Below, one piece after another: positions 1-8,045 of a stretch of DNA of 64,000 nt (positions are counted from its first letter, which is position 1; every line of letters starts with the position of its first letter). A program made the position numbers and the translations under genes. The notes beneath the pieces were generated by a model. That model had not been told where the DNA came from and did no database searches. It saw nothing but the letters and a program-made list of their open reading frames with translations. Origin of the DNA: Flemingiibacterium sp045579745. GTDB lineage: Bacteria; Bacillota; Clostridia; Oscillospirales; CAG-272. The stretch lies in NCBI GenBank assembly GCA_045579745.1, contig JAZNMQ010000046.1, positions 1 to 64,000 of the forward strand, read 5' to 3'.

Positions 1-99
<99 letters not shown>

Positions 100-114
100 T
101 ATTTGTATCTATTT

Positions 115-190
115 TCCTCCTTAGCTCAGTCGGTAGAGCGCATGACTGTTAATCATGATGTCGCTGGTTCAAGCCCAGCAGGGGGAGCCA
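115..190 (+). tRNA. tRNA-Asn (GTT anticodon)
   Basis: The acceptor arm TCCTCCT pairs with AGGGGGA with one G-U pair. The D-loop motif AGCTCAGTCGGTAGAGC, anticodon loop CTGTTAA and T-loop GGTTCAAGCCC are all in place. The discriminator is G and CCA is encoded. It is co-transcribed with the 5S gene. Confidence 0.97.
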
Positions 191-198
191 ATTACAGG

Positions 199-228
199 TT
201 GGCGCGCCGTAAAAGCGCGCCAATTTTT
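199..228 (+). terminator. hairpin terminator between the two tRNAs
   Basis: A perfect 9-bp GC-rich stem (TTGGCGCGC / GCGCGCCAA, loop CGTAAAA) is followed by TTTTT. A second short pairing (ATTACA / TGTAAT) flanks it. It probably ends most rRNA operon transcripts, so the next tRNA depends on read-through or on a promoter not recognised here. Confidence 0.8.
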
Positions 229-240
229 GTAATCTTATAC

Positions 241-317
241 GGACCATTAGCTCAGTTGGTTAGAGCAACCGGCTCATAACCGGTCGGTCCTAGGTTCGAG
301 TCCTAGATGGTCCACCA
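241..317 (+). tRNA. tRNA with CAU anticodon (tRNA-Ile2 or elongator Met)
   Basis: Full cloverleaf: acceptor GGACCAT / ATGGTCC, anticodon stem ACCGG / CCGGT, loop CTCATAA, T-loop GGTTCGAGTCC, discriminator A, CCA encoded. From memory, the GGACC acceptor and CTCATAA loop resemble the Bacillus tRNA-Ile whose C34 becomes lysidine more than the Bacillus elongator Met. Initiator Met is excluded because the first acceptor pair is matched. Confidence 0.9.
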
Positions 318-322
318 ACTAA

Positions 323-356
323 AGTCCTTGTAGTAACAAGGGCTTTTTATTTTTTC
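323..356 (+). terminator. Rho-independent terminator after the tRNAs
   Basis: An 8-bp stem (AGTCCTTG / CAAGGGCT, one G-U pair, loop TAGTAA) is followed by a T-rich run. It closes the tRNA transcript. Confidence 0.85.
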
Positions 357-393
357 TTATACCTTAAGTGCTCCTACCGAAAGAACACTCTTC

Positions 394-422
394 TTGACTT
401 TTTCAATATGATGTGATAGAAT
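394..422 (+). promoter_or_regulatory. sigma-A-type promoter of the APH-like kinase gene
   Basis: TTGACT at 394-399 and TAGAAT at 417-422 with a 17-bp spacer, 38 bp before the gene start. Confidence 0.7.
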
Positions 423-460
423 AATCATGCAATTGAATTTCACTATCAAAGAGGTCAACC

Positions 461-1405
461 ATGGAACTTGAAAAACTTAAGCAAATTTTACCCGATTCCC
501 AAAGATGGATTGAAGTAAAATCCCTGACAAGAGGCGCTTCAAAGGATGTTAAACTTCGTCTGACTGATGAAGACGGCTCTCAATATATGATACGAATTGC
601 TGACGGTTTAGAGTTTGAATCAAAAAAGGCAATTTACGATAAAATCTCACTCGCCGCTGCGACCGGAGTTCCGATCAATAAGCCGTCAGGTTTCGGACGC
701 ACGTTAGACAATCGGGTTTATTCTATTTTTACATGGGTGGATGGAATCGAAGCGGATACATATTATCGTTATCTGAATTTCAAAACACTATATGACTTCG
801 GACTTGAAATTGGAGAAATATCGAGAAAAATTACATCTGTCAAAGCTCCGCAAAGTGCGCTGTTTGATTGGTATGAACATCAAAGCAAGCACTATAAAAC
901 AATTCGCGAATGGTATAAGAACAGCGGATTAAAGCTCGAAAATGAGTCTAACATCTTTAATTGCATTGAAAATGATTTTGAGCTAATGAGAAACCGTCCT
1001 CTGACGCTTATTCATGGAGATTATCAGATAAGCAATTTCTTGATAATGCCCGATTGCCATGCCGGAGTAATTGATTTCGATTTCATGAAATATGCTGACC
1101 CTCTTATTGAAACGTCGCAATGCGTTTATTATACAAGACCTCGCAGCGCGGCAATGGCTGCAGGTCAGGCTGATGCTTATTGCTCAGAGGAAAACGTCGT
1201 GTCGCATGAGCAATACTTCCGATATATGAGGTTCTATTCAGCTATGGCGATGATGAGCGGACTTCAATGGTGGCACTCTAACGGCGGAGAAAACGGTGCG
1301 GCGTTCTATCTTACGCTTGCGAAGACAAACTACGAAGATTTCGACGGATTCAAGGCGCTTGTTCCTGCATGGTATCCCGAGGTGAAATCAAAGCTGGGTC
1401 TTTGA
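461..1405 (+). CDS. APH-fold phosphotransferase family protein
   Basis: This 314-residue cytoplasmic protein belongs to the aminoglycoside/choline phosphotransferase (APH) fold. The catalytic loop HGDYQISN is at residues 185-192 with the base Asp187, and the metal-binding segment VIDFD ends at Asp207. The small N-terminal lobe is degenerate and a glycine-rich loop is not obvious. Members phosphorylate small hydroxylated molecules (aminoglycosides, choline, homoserine, sugars), and the substrate cannot be told from sequence. An SD-like GAGGT lies about 9 bases before the ATG. The gene stands alone between the tRNA terminator and the xylanase control region. Confidence 0.8.
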   Translation: MELEKLKQILPDSQRWIEVKSLTRGASKDVKLRLTDEDGSQYMIRIADGLEFESKKAIYDKISLAAATGVPINKPSGFGRTLDNRVYSIFTWVDGIEADTYYRYLNFKTLYDFGLEIGEISRKITSVKAPQSALFDWYEHQSKHYKTIREWYKNSGLKLENESNIFNCIENDFELMRNRPLTLIHGDYQISNFLIMPDCHAGVIDFDFMKYADPLIETSQCVYYTRPRSAAMAAGQADAYCSEENVVSHEQYFRYMRFYSAMAMMSGLQWWHSNGGENGAAFYLTLAKTNYEDFDGFKALVPAWYPEVKSKLGL

Positions 1406-1435
1406 AAAACATAAATTGTGTTGAAACTTGAGATG

Positions 1436-1498
1436 ACAATTTGCGATTTTTAAATTATTTCATGAATTTAAAATTTGTCTTGACATTTCGCAAATTGT
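1436..1498. repeat. nested inverted repeats in the xylanase control region
   Basis: Outer arms ACAATTTGCGA (1436-1446) and TCGCAAATTGT (1488-1498) are a perfect 11-bp inverted repeat. Inner arms TTTTAAATT (1448-1456) and AATTTAAAA (1465-1473) form a perfect 9-bp one. The right outer arm lies between the -35 and -10 boxes, so a bound protein would block RNA polymerase. This suggests a pair of operator sites; the binding protein is unknown. Confidence 0.6.
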
Positions 1499-1509
1499 TG
1501 TGGTATACT
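1480..1509 (+). promoter_or_regulatory. promoter of the xylanase gene
   Basis: TTGACA at 1480-1485 and an extended -10 TGGTATACT (hexamer 1504-1509) with an 18-bp spacer. Confidence 0.8.
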
Positions 1510-1544
1510 GATTCCAAACCATATTAAATTCTTGGAGGTGCTTT

Positions 1545-2603
1545 ATGGAAAATATCAAAAAGTATGCCTATGAAGAGGGCGCATTATCTCTTTGCGGTGC
1601 ATTTAAGGACTATTTCAGAGTAGGTGCGGCTATCAACACCCGTATTTTCAAACCGGGATATGAAAAAGAGCTGGCGATGGTAAAAAATCAGTACAATACA
1701 TTTGTGCTCGACCTTGAATCAAAGCCCTCATTCATCCATCCTGAGGAGAATCGCTATAATTTTGAGCCGGTTGATAAGTTCATAGAATTTGGCGAGCAAA
1801 TGGGTGCAAGACTTCGCGGTCACACCCTTGTATGGCATCAATCTGTCCCGGATTGGTTCTTTGAGGATGAAAACGGCAATGAGGTTTCTGCTGATATTCT
1901 GATTGAGCGCATGAAGGAGCACATTAAAACCATTGTAACACGATATAAGGGACGCATTCACTCTTGGGATGTTGTAAATGAAGTAATTCATCCCGACGGA
2001 AATAAGATGCGCGAAAACAGATGGTATAAAATCAGCGGAACACGCTATATTAAAGAGGCTTTCCGCGCGGCTCATGAAGCTGACCCTACTGCACGACTCA
2101 TAATCAACGATTATAATCTCGAAGAAGTAGAGGGCAAGGCCGAAAAAATGATTGAGTTTGTGACCGAAATGCACAACGAGGGCATTCCGGTGCATGGCGT
2201 AGGTCTTCAGATGCACTTGTATCTGCTTGATACAGATGTTGATGTGCTCAAGAAATATGTTCGCAAGCTACTTACACTTCGCGATATTATTCCGGACTTC
2301 AAGTTAGAAGTTACAGAGATGGATATGTCCTGCTATCATTGGGATTCAACCGATGAGGATGTTGAGTGGACTGATGAGCTGCATGCGCTGTTTAGCAAGA
2401 AGTATTCAGAGGTATTCGAGTTCTTTATGGAGCTTTCCAAAGAGGGCGTTCTTGATTCAGTTCTCTTTTGGGGAACGTACGACGGAAACTCGTGGCTCAA
2501 CGGTTTCCCAAGACGCCATAAGAACTATCCGCTGCTCTTTGACCGCGAGTATCAGTTCAAGCAGGCTTGCCTTGATGTAATGGCTCTTCCCGAAAAGAAA
2601 TAA
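1545..2603 (+). CDS. GH10 endo-1,4-beta-xylanase, cytoplasmic
   Basis: A 352-residue single-domain glycoside hydrolase family 10 enzyme that cleaves beta-1,4-xylosidic bonds with retention. The acid/base Glu146 sits in WDVVNEV and the nucleophile Glu258 in VTEMDM; the substrate-binding GHTLVWH is at 92-98. There is no signal peptide, carbohydrate-binding module or dockerin, so it probably works inside the cell on imported xylo-oligosaccharides. The start is fixed by a strong SD (CTTGGAGGTG) just upstream. It has its own promoter and terminator, with an AraC regulator convergent downstream. Confidence 0.95.
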   Translation: MENIKKYAYEEGALSLCGAFKDYFRVGAAINTRIFKPGYEKELAMVKNQYNTFVLDLESKPSFIHPEENRYNFEPVDKFIEFGEQMGARLRGHTLVWHQSVPDWFFEDENGNEVSADILIERMKEHIKTIVTRYKGRIHSWDVVNEVIHPDGNKMRENRWYKISGTRYIKEAFRAAHEADPTARLIINDYNLEEVEGKAEKMIEFVTEMHNEGIPVHGVGLQMHLYLLDTDVDVLKKYVRKLLTLRDIIPDFKLEVTEMDMSCYHWDSTDEDVEWTDELHALFSKKYSEVFEFFMELSKEGVLDSVLFWGTYDGNSWLNGFPRRHKNYPLLFDREYQFKQACLDVMALPEKK

Positions 2604-2609
2604 ACATAA

Positions 2610-2652
2610 AAAGACTTTGCGGTAATAACTGCCGCAAAGTCTTTCTTTTTTA
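2610..2652. terminator. terminator after the xylanase, probably bidirectional
   Basis: A perfect 13-bp stem (AAAGACTTTGCGG / CCGCAAAGTCTTT) is followed by CTTTTTT on the plus strand and by an A/T-rich stretch on the minus strand. It separates convergent genes. Confidence 0.88.
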
Positions 2653-2693
2653 TAAACAAATACGCTTGCTGCTTGAGTTTTTTAATATAATTG

Positions 2694-3515
2694 TCAGCAG
2701 TTTTTGGGGATATATCCATTTCGGTATTCCCTCGGACAGCAGCCGACATATTGCTTGAAGATTCTCGAAAAGTAATAAATATTAGAAAAACCGCTTTTTT
2801 CTGCTATTTGGTTCATGTTATCAGACGATGATAAAATCAGCCTTTTTGCCGTTTCGATGCGTTGATTCATGAGGTCCTCATAGGGGCTCGCCTGAAAGAA
2901 TTTTCGATAGAGAACAGAAAATCTGCTCTCGCTCAAATTGGCTGACTGCGATAGTTCTTTTATGCTCCATTGCTTCGAGCAATCGGAAAACAGCTCATGA
3001 CGCAGCTTCAGAAAAATGGGGAGATATTGCTCCTCTTGAGGTGTGTATTTGGAAGCTTGGAGCTTTGATGCAGCTGAGCGCGCAATTTTCAGAAGCATTG
3101 TTTCGATTAATAAATCGGTTCGCTGTCTGTAATATTCGTTTTTGTTAAACAGCTCCTGAGAGATCTCCTTTAACTCGCTTGTTATAAGCCCTGAAGTGCC
3201 GGTTTGAATAATTTTATTGCAGGGAAGATTGTATTTGCTAAGCAACGATGGTATTGAGGAACCTGTAATATGTATCCAGTCGTTTACAAAGCCATTCTCC
3301 ATTTCGCTTGTTGCGTGGTGATGCTCGGGGAAATCGGGCGAAATAATTATGCAGTCGCCTGCGCTTCCATCCTGCCAGCCATGCTTCGTCAGACATGAGA
3401 AGGGTGTTTCAAAGCAGGATATAAGATAACAGCCCATTCCCTTTGGACGATATGCGACAAAATCCTTTGAATGCTGTGTTGCGATTCCGAATAAAAGTAT
3501 ATCAATGGGTGCCAT
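2694..3515 (-). CDS. AraC-family transcriptional regulator
   Basis: A 273-residue regulator. The N-terminal half (about 1-160) is a cupin-like ligand-sensing domain with an EHHH segment. The C-terminal 100 residues hold the two AraC helix-turn-helix motifs, ending in the signature FSNIYYFSRIFKQYVGCCPREYR-like segment. The start has a GAAAGGA SD. It is divergent from the dehydrogenase operon and convergent with the xylanase, so one or both are likely targets. Its ligand is probably a sugar or sugar acid, which is inference. Confidence 0.9.
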   Translation of the reverse strand: MAPIDILLFGIATQHSKDFVAYRPKGMGCYLISCFETPFSCLTKHGWQDGSAGDCIIISPDFPEHHHATSEMENGFVNDWIHITGSSIPSLLSKYNLPCNKIIQTGTSGLITSELKEISQELFNKNEYYRQRTDLLIETMLLKIARSAASKLQASKYTPQEEQYLPIFLKLRHELFSDCSKQWSIKELSQSANLSESRFSVLYRKFFQASPYEDLMNQRIETAKRLILSSSDNMNQIAEKSGFSNIYYFSRIFKQYVGCCPREYRNGYIPKNC

Positions 3516-3548
3516 ATTATGAGTCCTTTCTTGTCAAGATAAAAGGAA

Positions 3549-3604
3549 AGTATAAGTTTGCAAACATAATCTGCATTTATTAATGGCGAAAATGCATCTA
3601 TAAT
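3549..3604. promoter_or_regulatory. divergent promoter region of araC-type gene and dehydrogenase operon
   Basis: Forward -10 TATAAT at 3599-3604 has a poor -35, as expected of an activator-dependent promoter. Reverse -10 TATACT is at 3549-3554. Between them are the palindrome GTTTGCAAAC (3556-3565) and the inverted repeat TGCATTT / AAATGCA (3572-3578 / 3590-3596), both good operator candidates for the adjacent AraC regulator. Confidence 0.55.
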
Positions 3605-3646
3605 ATAAATTAGAGAATGTTAACCAATATAATCGGAGGTGTGATT

Positions 3647-4576
3647 TTGAAGGCTGTAGTATTGAGTGCTCCCGAAACGCTTGAACTTGTAGAAATGCCA
3701 AAACCCAAATGCGAACGAGAGGGGTTAATCGTGCGTGTCATCACGGCTTGTATATGTAACGGCTCTGACCCGACTATGTTCAGAGATAAAAAAAGAAGTG
3801 ACTATCCGGTTGTTTTTGGTCATGAAGCATATGGCGAGATAGTTGAGGTTGGCTCGGATGTTGAGGGCTACAAGGTTGGCGAAAAAATTTCGTGGTGGTA
3901 TTCTCCGGGAGCGTTTGCGGAATACACTGTGATTCGTCCTATGGAAATTGCAGTTGTTCGTCTTAATGACAGTGTGCCAACGAGAGAGGGCCCGATATTC
4001 GAGCTTGTTGCCGCAGCGTCAAGAGCGGTTTTTGCTTGTGATGTTAAGGGTAAAAAAGTAATTATTCAAGGGCTCGGACCGAGCGGACTCATAATGGCTC
4101 AGCTATGCAGAGAGCTTGGCGCAAAGGAAGTCGTTGGCTTGGACCTTTATGAAAACAGACGCATGATCGGTGCCGAATACGGCTGCAAAACCGAGCTTCG
4201 CAGAAATGATTACGATATACTTATCGACGCTTTCGGTGATGAAGCAGGCGGCGCTGCTATGAATCTTAACGAAGCACTTGAGCATCTTTCGATGGGCGCA
4301 GAGCTTGTTCTTTACGGACAGCCTGAGCACGGCAGAACAATTGATTATCGTATACTGCAAAACAAGCAGCTTTCAGTAAAGCTACCGACAAATGATATCC
4401 CAAAGATTCGTGAAATGGTCAGCAAATCCTTGGAGCTTTATTATGCAGGAAGGCTGGAGCTTTCGAGGCTTATTACGGATGAGATAACACTTGCAGATGT
4501 GCCAGAGGCAATTATGCTTGTGAAGGATCATCCTGATGAGCATATAAAAATTATTGTAAATGTTGAAAGGAGCTGA
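3647..4576 (+). CDS. zinc-type medium-chain dehydrogenase (MDR family)
   Basis: NAD(P)-dependent alcohol/sugar dehydrogenase of the MDR superfamily, 309 residues from the chosen TTG start. That start is preferred because GGAGGT ends 6 bases before it; an ATG at 3617 lacks an SD. Catalytic zinc ligands are likely Cys37, His59 and Glu60 (the GHE motif), and the Rossmann motif is GLGPSG. The four-cysteine structural zinc lobe is missing. It is the first gene of an operon, 6 bases before a TIM-barrel isomerase, with a second MDR enzyme behind it. It probably oxidises a sugar or polyol. Confidence 0.85.
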   Translation: MKAVVLSAPETLELVEMPKPKCEREGLIVRVITACICNGSDPTMFRDKKRSDYPVVFGHEAYGEIVEVGSDVEGYKVGEKISWWYSPGAFAEYTVIRPMEIAVVRLNDSVPTREGPIFELVAAASRAVFACDVKGKKVIIQGLGPSGLIMAQLCRELGAKEVVGLDLYENRRMIGAEYGCKTELRRNDYDILIDAFGDEAGGAAMNLNEALEHLSMGAELVLYGQPEHGRTIDYRILQNKQLSVKLPTNDIPKIREMVSKSLELYYAGRLELSRLITDEITLADVPEAIMLVKDHPDEHIKIIVNVERS

Positions 4577-4582
4577 TAGACT

Positions 4583-5401
4583 GTGAAGCTTGGCATAAAT
4601 GGACAGAGTCTTGGGGTGATTCTCGATTTTGAAGGGACATTAGACTTTTTGAATGAGCTTGAAATCAATGCAATTGAAATTTGGCCTCGCAATCTTCCCA
4701 TGCTTGAGGGATGTGCGTTTTCTGATGACTACGAAAACCGTGATATCGAAAAGGCGTTAAAGCTTTTAAGGGAAAAGAAAATCGAGGTTGCGGCAGTATC
4801 GTATGCCGCGGCTTTTTCAAGGAATGTGGCAGAGAATGATGCGCTTTACAGCAAGGGACTTGCTAAAGCGGTTGAAACCGCACATTTGCTCGGAGCGTCG
4901 ATCGTCAACCATTACTGCTATTTCCTGTCACTTGAAGCGCTTGATATTGATAAGCTGAAAAGATGCATGACTCCTGCGCTTGAGCTTGCCAAAAAGTACA
5001 GTATTACCATGGTTCTTGAAAATGAAGCTCACGATATGACTAAAACTCCCACAGATATGAAGCGCATTGTAGAAGCATTTGGAGATGCTAATTTCAAAAC
5101 CAATTATGATGCGGTAAACTATTACGAAGCAGGTGTTGAGGGGTATCCGTATGCTTACGATATTCTAAAGGATGTAATCGGGTATGTTCATTTCAAAAAC
5201 GGAAGCAGACTGACTGCGGACAGTAAAAAAACCATAACATACACATCAATTGAGGACGGTGGGGTTAATATAATAGGGCTTATGAGCAGACTCGAAAAAG
5301 ATGGTTACAACGGTTATTGCACGGTTGAACCGCATTGTCCGCCCGTTGAAGTAATGGATTATTTAAGAAAAGATATAAGCTGGCTGAAAAATCACAAATA
5401 A
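4583..5401 (+). CDS. xylose-isomerase-like TIM-barrel sugar epimerase/isomerase
   Basis: A 272-residue protein of the AP-endonuclease-2 / xylose-isomerase-like barrel superfamily. Metal-site residues typical of the family are visible: ENEAHD around residue 151, NYDAVNYYEAG, VHFKNG and TVEPH near the C-terminus. It starts at GTG with AGGAG overlapping the stop of the preceding gene. Sandwiched between two MDR dehydrogenases, it probably isomerises or epimerises the keto-sugar they make. The substrate is unknown. Confidence 0.85.
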   Translation: MKLGINGQSLGVILDFEGTLDFLNELEINAIEIWPRNLPMLEGCAFSDDYENRDIEKALKLLREKKIEVAAVSYAAAFSRNVAENDALYSKGLAKAVETAHLLGASIVNHYCYFLSLEALDIDKLKRCMTPALELAKKYSITMVLENEAHDMTKTPTDMKRIVEAFGDANFKTNYDAVNYYEAGVEGYPYAYDILKDVIGYVHFKNGSRLTADSKKTITYTSIEDGGVNIIGLMSRLEKDGYNGYCTVEPHCPPVEVMDYLRKDISWLKNHK

Positions 5402-5414
5402 AGGAGAGGAAAGT

Positions 5415-6437
5415 ATGAGAGCAGCAATTGTTGAAAAGCCCGGCGTATTTGCAATCAAGGAAATTGACCGTCCGACTCCCGGCGACGATGAGGTTCTTGT
5501 TCGAGTTGACAGCGCGTCAATTTGCAATGCGACCGACGGCCACATTTTTCACGGAATTTTTGACGGATATCACGACCATTACCCGCAGATAATGGGTCAC
5601 GAAATCGCAGGTGAGGTTATCGAGGTCGGAAAGAATGTAACCGAGCTTAAAATCGGAGATCTTGTTGCAGAATATACTCCGAGAGGAGCATTCTGTGAGT
5701 ATGCAGTCGTTAATCCCAAGCACGATATTTGGGTCAGAGTTCCAGAGAGTATTCCGCTTCGTGCAAGGTCGCTTGTTGAGATGTTCCACGGTGCATATGT
5801 ATCTACGGTTTATCCAGCACAGATTAAGTCTGACGAAACTGTTTTAGTTGTCGGTCAGGGCCCGATGGGACTCACGGCTGTGGCAGGTGCAAAGCTAACC
5901 GCGAAAAAGGTTATTACCTGCGATTTTTATGAAAACCGCGTAAAGAAATCGCTTGAAATCGGTGCTGACTTTGCGCTTAATCGCTCTGAGTTATCGCCTG
6001 AGGAGATAGTTAAGCGTGTCCTCGAAGAAACGGACGGAAAGGGTGCAGATGTAGTTATCATGGCAATTTCCGAGGATAGAAGCACAAACAGCGACGCATA
6101 TGATATGGCGATTGATGCCATGAAATCGGGCGGACGTATGACCGGACTTTTCGTTGACGTAAAGGGCATTGGTGCAAATCAACGAATCAATCCACGTCAG
6201 CTTTTAAGAAAGGAAGCACAGTTTGCGCATACACTCAATCGTGTTTACAATAACTCGACCGATGCACTCAGAGCATTCCAGGCAGCGGTTGATGCAGTTG
6301 CGGCAGGCAAAATCAATCTTGAGTGCATGATTACACATGAAATTGCTCTTGAGGAACTTGAAATGGCACTTGACCTGTGCACAAATAAGCTTGACCAGGT
6401 AATAAAGGTTGTTGTATACCCCGGCTTGAAGAAATAA
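5415..6437 (+). CDS. zinc-type medium-chain dehydrogenase (MDR family)
   Basis: A 340-residue threonine/sorbitol-dehydrogenase-like MDR enzyme. Cys37, His62 and Glu63 are likely zinc ligands and VGQGPMG is the nucleotide-binding turn. The structural zinc cysteines are absent, as in the upstream paralogue. It starts 13 bases after the epimerase with a clear GGAGAGG site. With its neighbours it suggests an oxidise-epimerise-reduce (or double oxidation) pathway for a sugar or cyclitol. Confidence 0.87.
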   Translation: MRAAIVEKPGVFAIKEIDRPTPGDDEVLVRVDSASICNATDGHIFHGIFDGYHDHYPQIMGHEIAGEVIEVGKNVTELKIGDLVAEYTPRGAFCEYAVVNPKHDIWVRVPESIPLRARSLVEMFHGAYVSTVYPAQIKSDETVLVVGQGPMGLTAVAGAKLTAKKVITCDFYENRVKKSLEIGADFALNRSELSPEEIVKRVLEETDGKGADVVIMAISEDRSTNSDAYDMAIDAMKSGGRMTGLFVDVKGIGANQRINPRQLLRKEAQFAHTLNRVYNNSTDALRAFQAAVDAVAAGKINLECMITHEIALEELEMALDLCTNKLDQVIKVVVYPGLKK

Positions 6438-6444
6438 TTTTCGT

Positions 6445-6476
6445 ATCCCCTCGGATTTTATCCGAGGGGATGTTTT
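6445..6476. terminator. bidirectional terminator of the dehydrogenase operon
   Basis: A perfect 11-bp stem ATCCCCTCGGA / TCCGAGGGGAT (loop TTTTA) is followed by GTTTTAT. It lies between convergent genes. Confidence 0.88.
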
Positions 6477-6484
6477 ATATTGCC

Positions 6485-7903
6485 TTAGAGAGAATAATCG
6501 TTGAGTGCGATCAGCGCGCGGGCGTATATTTTCATTGCTTTCAGTAGACTATCTATACTTAATGCTTCGTCCGGCTCATGTCCGCCGCCGTGCTGCGGCT
6601 TCAGGAAATCCGCGGGACTGTCGTTCGGCATGCCGAGTCCGAATGCGAACGCGTTCGGAAGCTTTCTTGCGTATGTTCCGCCGCCCATGACATAGGGCTT
6701 TGAATCGTCACCCGTTTCGCTGTTATAAATTTCGGTAAATCTTGAAACAATTGGGTTGGATGGGTCAAAGAAATTGGGCTTGCTATCCCGTGTCAGCTTG
6801 CAAACACATCCGTATTTTTCGCTGATTTCGGCGAGCGTCTGCTTGATTGCTTCGGAATCGACTTTTACAGGATATCTGATGTTGAGCCCAAGGCTGAGGG
6901 TGCCATTTTCGCATTTGAGCGTGCTTCCGACACAGGTTAGCTTTCCTGAAACATCATCCTCGCATGCGATTCCTGCCTCAATACCAAAGAAGTCGTAATT
7001 AATGATGTTATAAAGCTCAAGCACCTTGCAAAGCTCTTCGGAAAGAAGCTCGCGTTCGGCAAGCTCCTTTGTGAGCAGGTAGATTGCATTTACTCCGCCC
7101 GTCGGGAAAGCAGTGTGTTTCGAAATTCCGGCGGAGTGAAGCACGATTTTTTCGTTCTCTTTTGAAATGGTGAAGGTTTCGGGCAATTCTGAAAGCTTCT
7201 TCATAACCTCGGGGCTGTCGGTAAGCACGGCTGTTGCGGAGTCGGGGACCATATTGCTTGCTCTGCCGCCAAACATAGACAAAAGAGGCTCTTCGGTTTC
7301 GCACTTTGAGTCAATAGATACCTCGAGAATGCCCTTTTCACCATAGCAAACGGGGAAGCCTGCATCGGGAATAATTGACATCTTCGGGCATTCATAGCGT
7401 GATGTGAAGTATTCGATATCAGCCATGCCGTTTTCTTCATCACAGCCTGCAAAAACACGAACATTGTGCTTTAGAGTAATGTCAAGCTCCTTGAGGCAAA
7501 GTAACACGTACATAGCGGCAATTACCGAGCCCTTGTTGTCCTCAGAGCCGCGCCCGATGATGAATCCGTTTTTCTCAATAGCATTGTACGGCTCGTATTC
7601 CCAATCGCCCCCCTCGGGAACGACATCAAGGTGTCCCCACAATCCGATATCGTTCGATGCAGCTTCATCAACAAGCGAAAGACTTGCAATGCGATAATCG
7701 TAATTGTGAGCTGCGAAGCCGCGCTCGTTGCCGAGCTTTATAAATTCTTCGAGAACCTTTTTACAGCCCTCGCCGAACGGCGCATCTCCGTCTGCGGGCA
7801 CGGAAACACTGCGAATGTTTACAAGTCTGATTATGTCTTTAACAATGTCATCGCGATGCTCGTCAATCCACAAATCTACTTTTTCTAACATGCTATTATT
7901 CAT
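6485..7903 (-). CDS. pepV: M20-family dipeptidase (PepV/Sapep type)
   Basis: A 472-residue cytoplasmic di-zinc aminodipeptidase. Visible metal and catalytic residues are His91 and Asp93 (GHLD), Asp122 (SEDNKG), Glu156-Glu157, Asp180 and a C-terminal histidine in HGGGHEPDE. The length matches PepV (about 470). The start has GGAGGG 7 bases upstream. It is divergent from the URO-D-family gene, and the palindrome between them may affect both. Confidence 0.9.
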   Translation of the reverse strand: MNNSMLEKVDLWIDEHRDDIVKDIIRLVNIRSVSVPADGDAPFGEGCKKVLEEFIKLGNERGFAAHNYDYRIASLSLVDEAASNDIGLWGHLDVVPEGGDWEYEPYNAIEKNGFIIGRGSEDNKGSVIAAMYVLLCLKELDITLKHNVRVFAGCDEENGMADIEYFTSRYECPKMSIIPDAGFPVCYGEKGILEVSIDSKCETEEPLLSMFGGRASNMVPDSATAVLTDSPEVMKKLSELPETFTISKENEKIVLHSAGISKHTAFPTGGVNAIYLLTKELAERELLSEELCKVLELYNIINYDFFGIEAGIACEDDVSGKLTCVGSTLKCENGTLSLGLNIRYPVKVDSEAIKQTLAEISEKYGCVCKLTRDSKPNFFDPSNPIVSRFTEIYNSETGDDSKPYVMGGGTYARKLPNAFAFGLGMPNDSPADFLKPQHGGGHEPDEALSIDSLLKAMKIYARALIALNDYSL

Positions 7904-7921
7904 AAAAAAGCCCTCCTGATA

Positions 7922-7950
7922 TTGACTTTCATTTGAGAATGTTGTATAAT
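7922..7950 (+). promoter_or_regulatory. promoter of the URO-D-family gene
   Basis: TTGACT at 7922-7927 and a perfect TATAAT at 7945-7950, with a 17-bp spacer. Confidence 0.8.
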
Positions 7951-7952
7951 GA

Positions 7953-7979
7953 GCTCAGTATTTCAAGATAATACTGAGC
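7953..7979. promoter_or_regulatory. operator-like palindrome at the URO-D gene transcription start
   Basis: A perfect 10-bp inverted repeat GCTCAGTATT / AATACTGAGC with a 7-base centre starts 2 bases after the -10 box, covering the expected +1. This is the classic place for a repressor site. No T-run follows, so it is not a terminator. Confidence 0.65.
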
Positions 7980-8045
7980 GTAGTAGTATTAATATTATAT
8001 CATACTTCTGTTAGTAATTCAATACTTTTATAATTGGAGGTCAAA

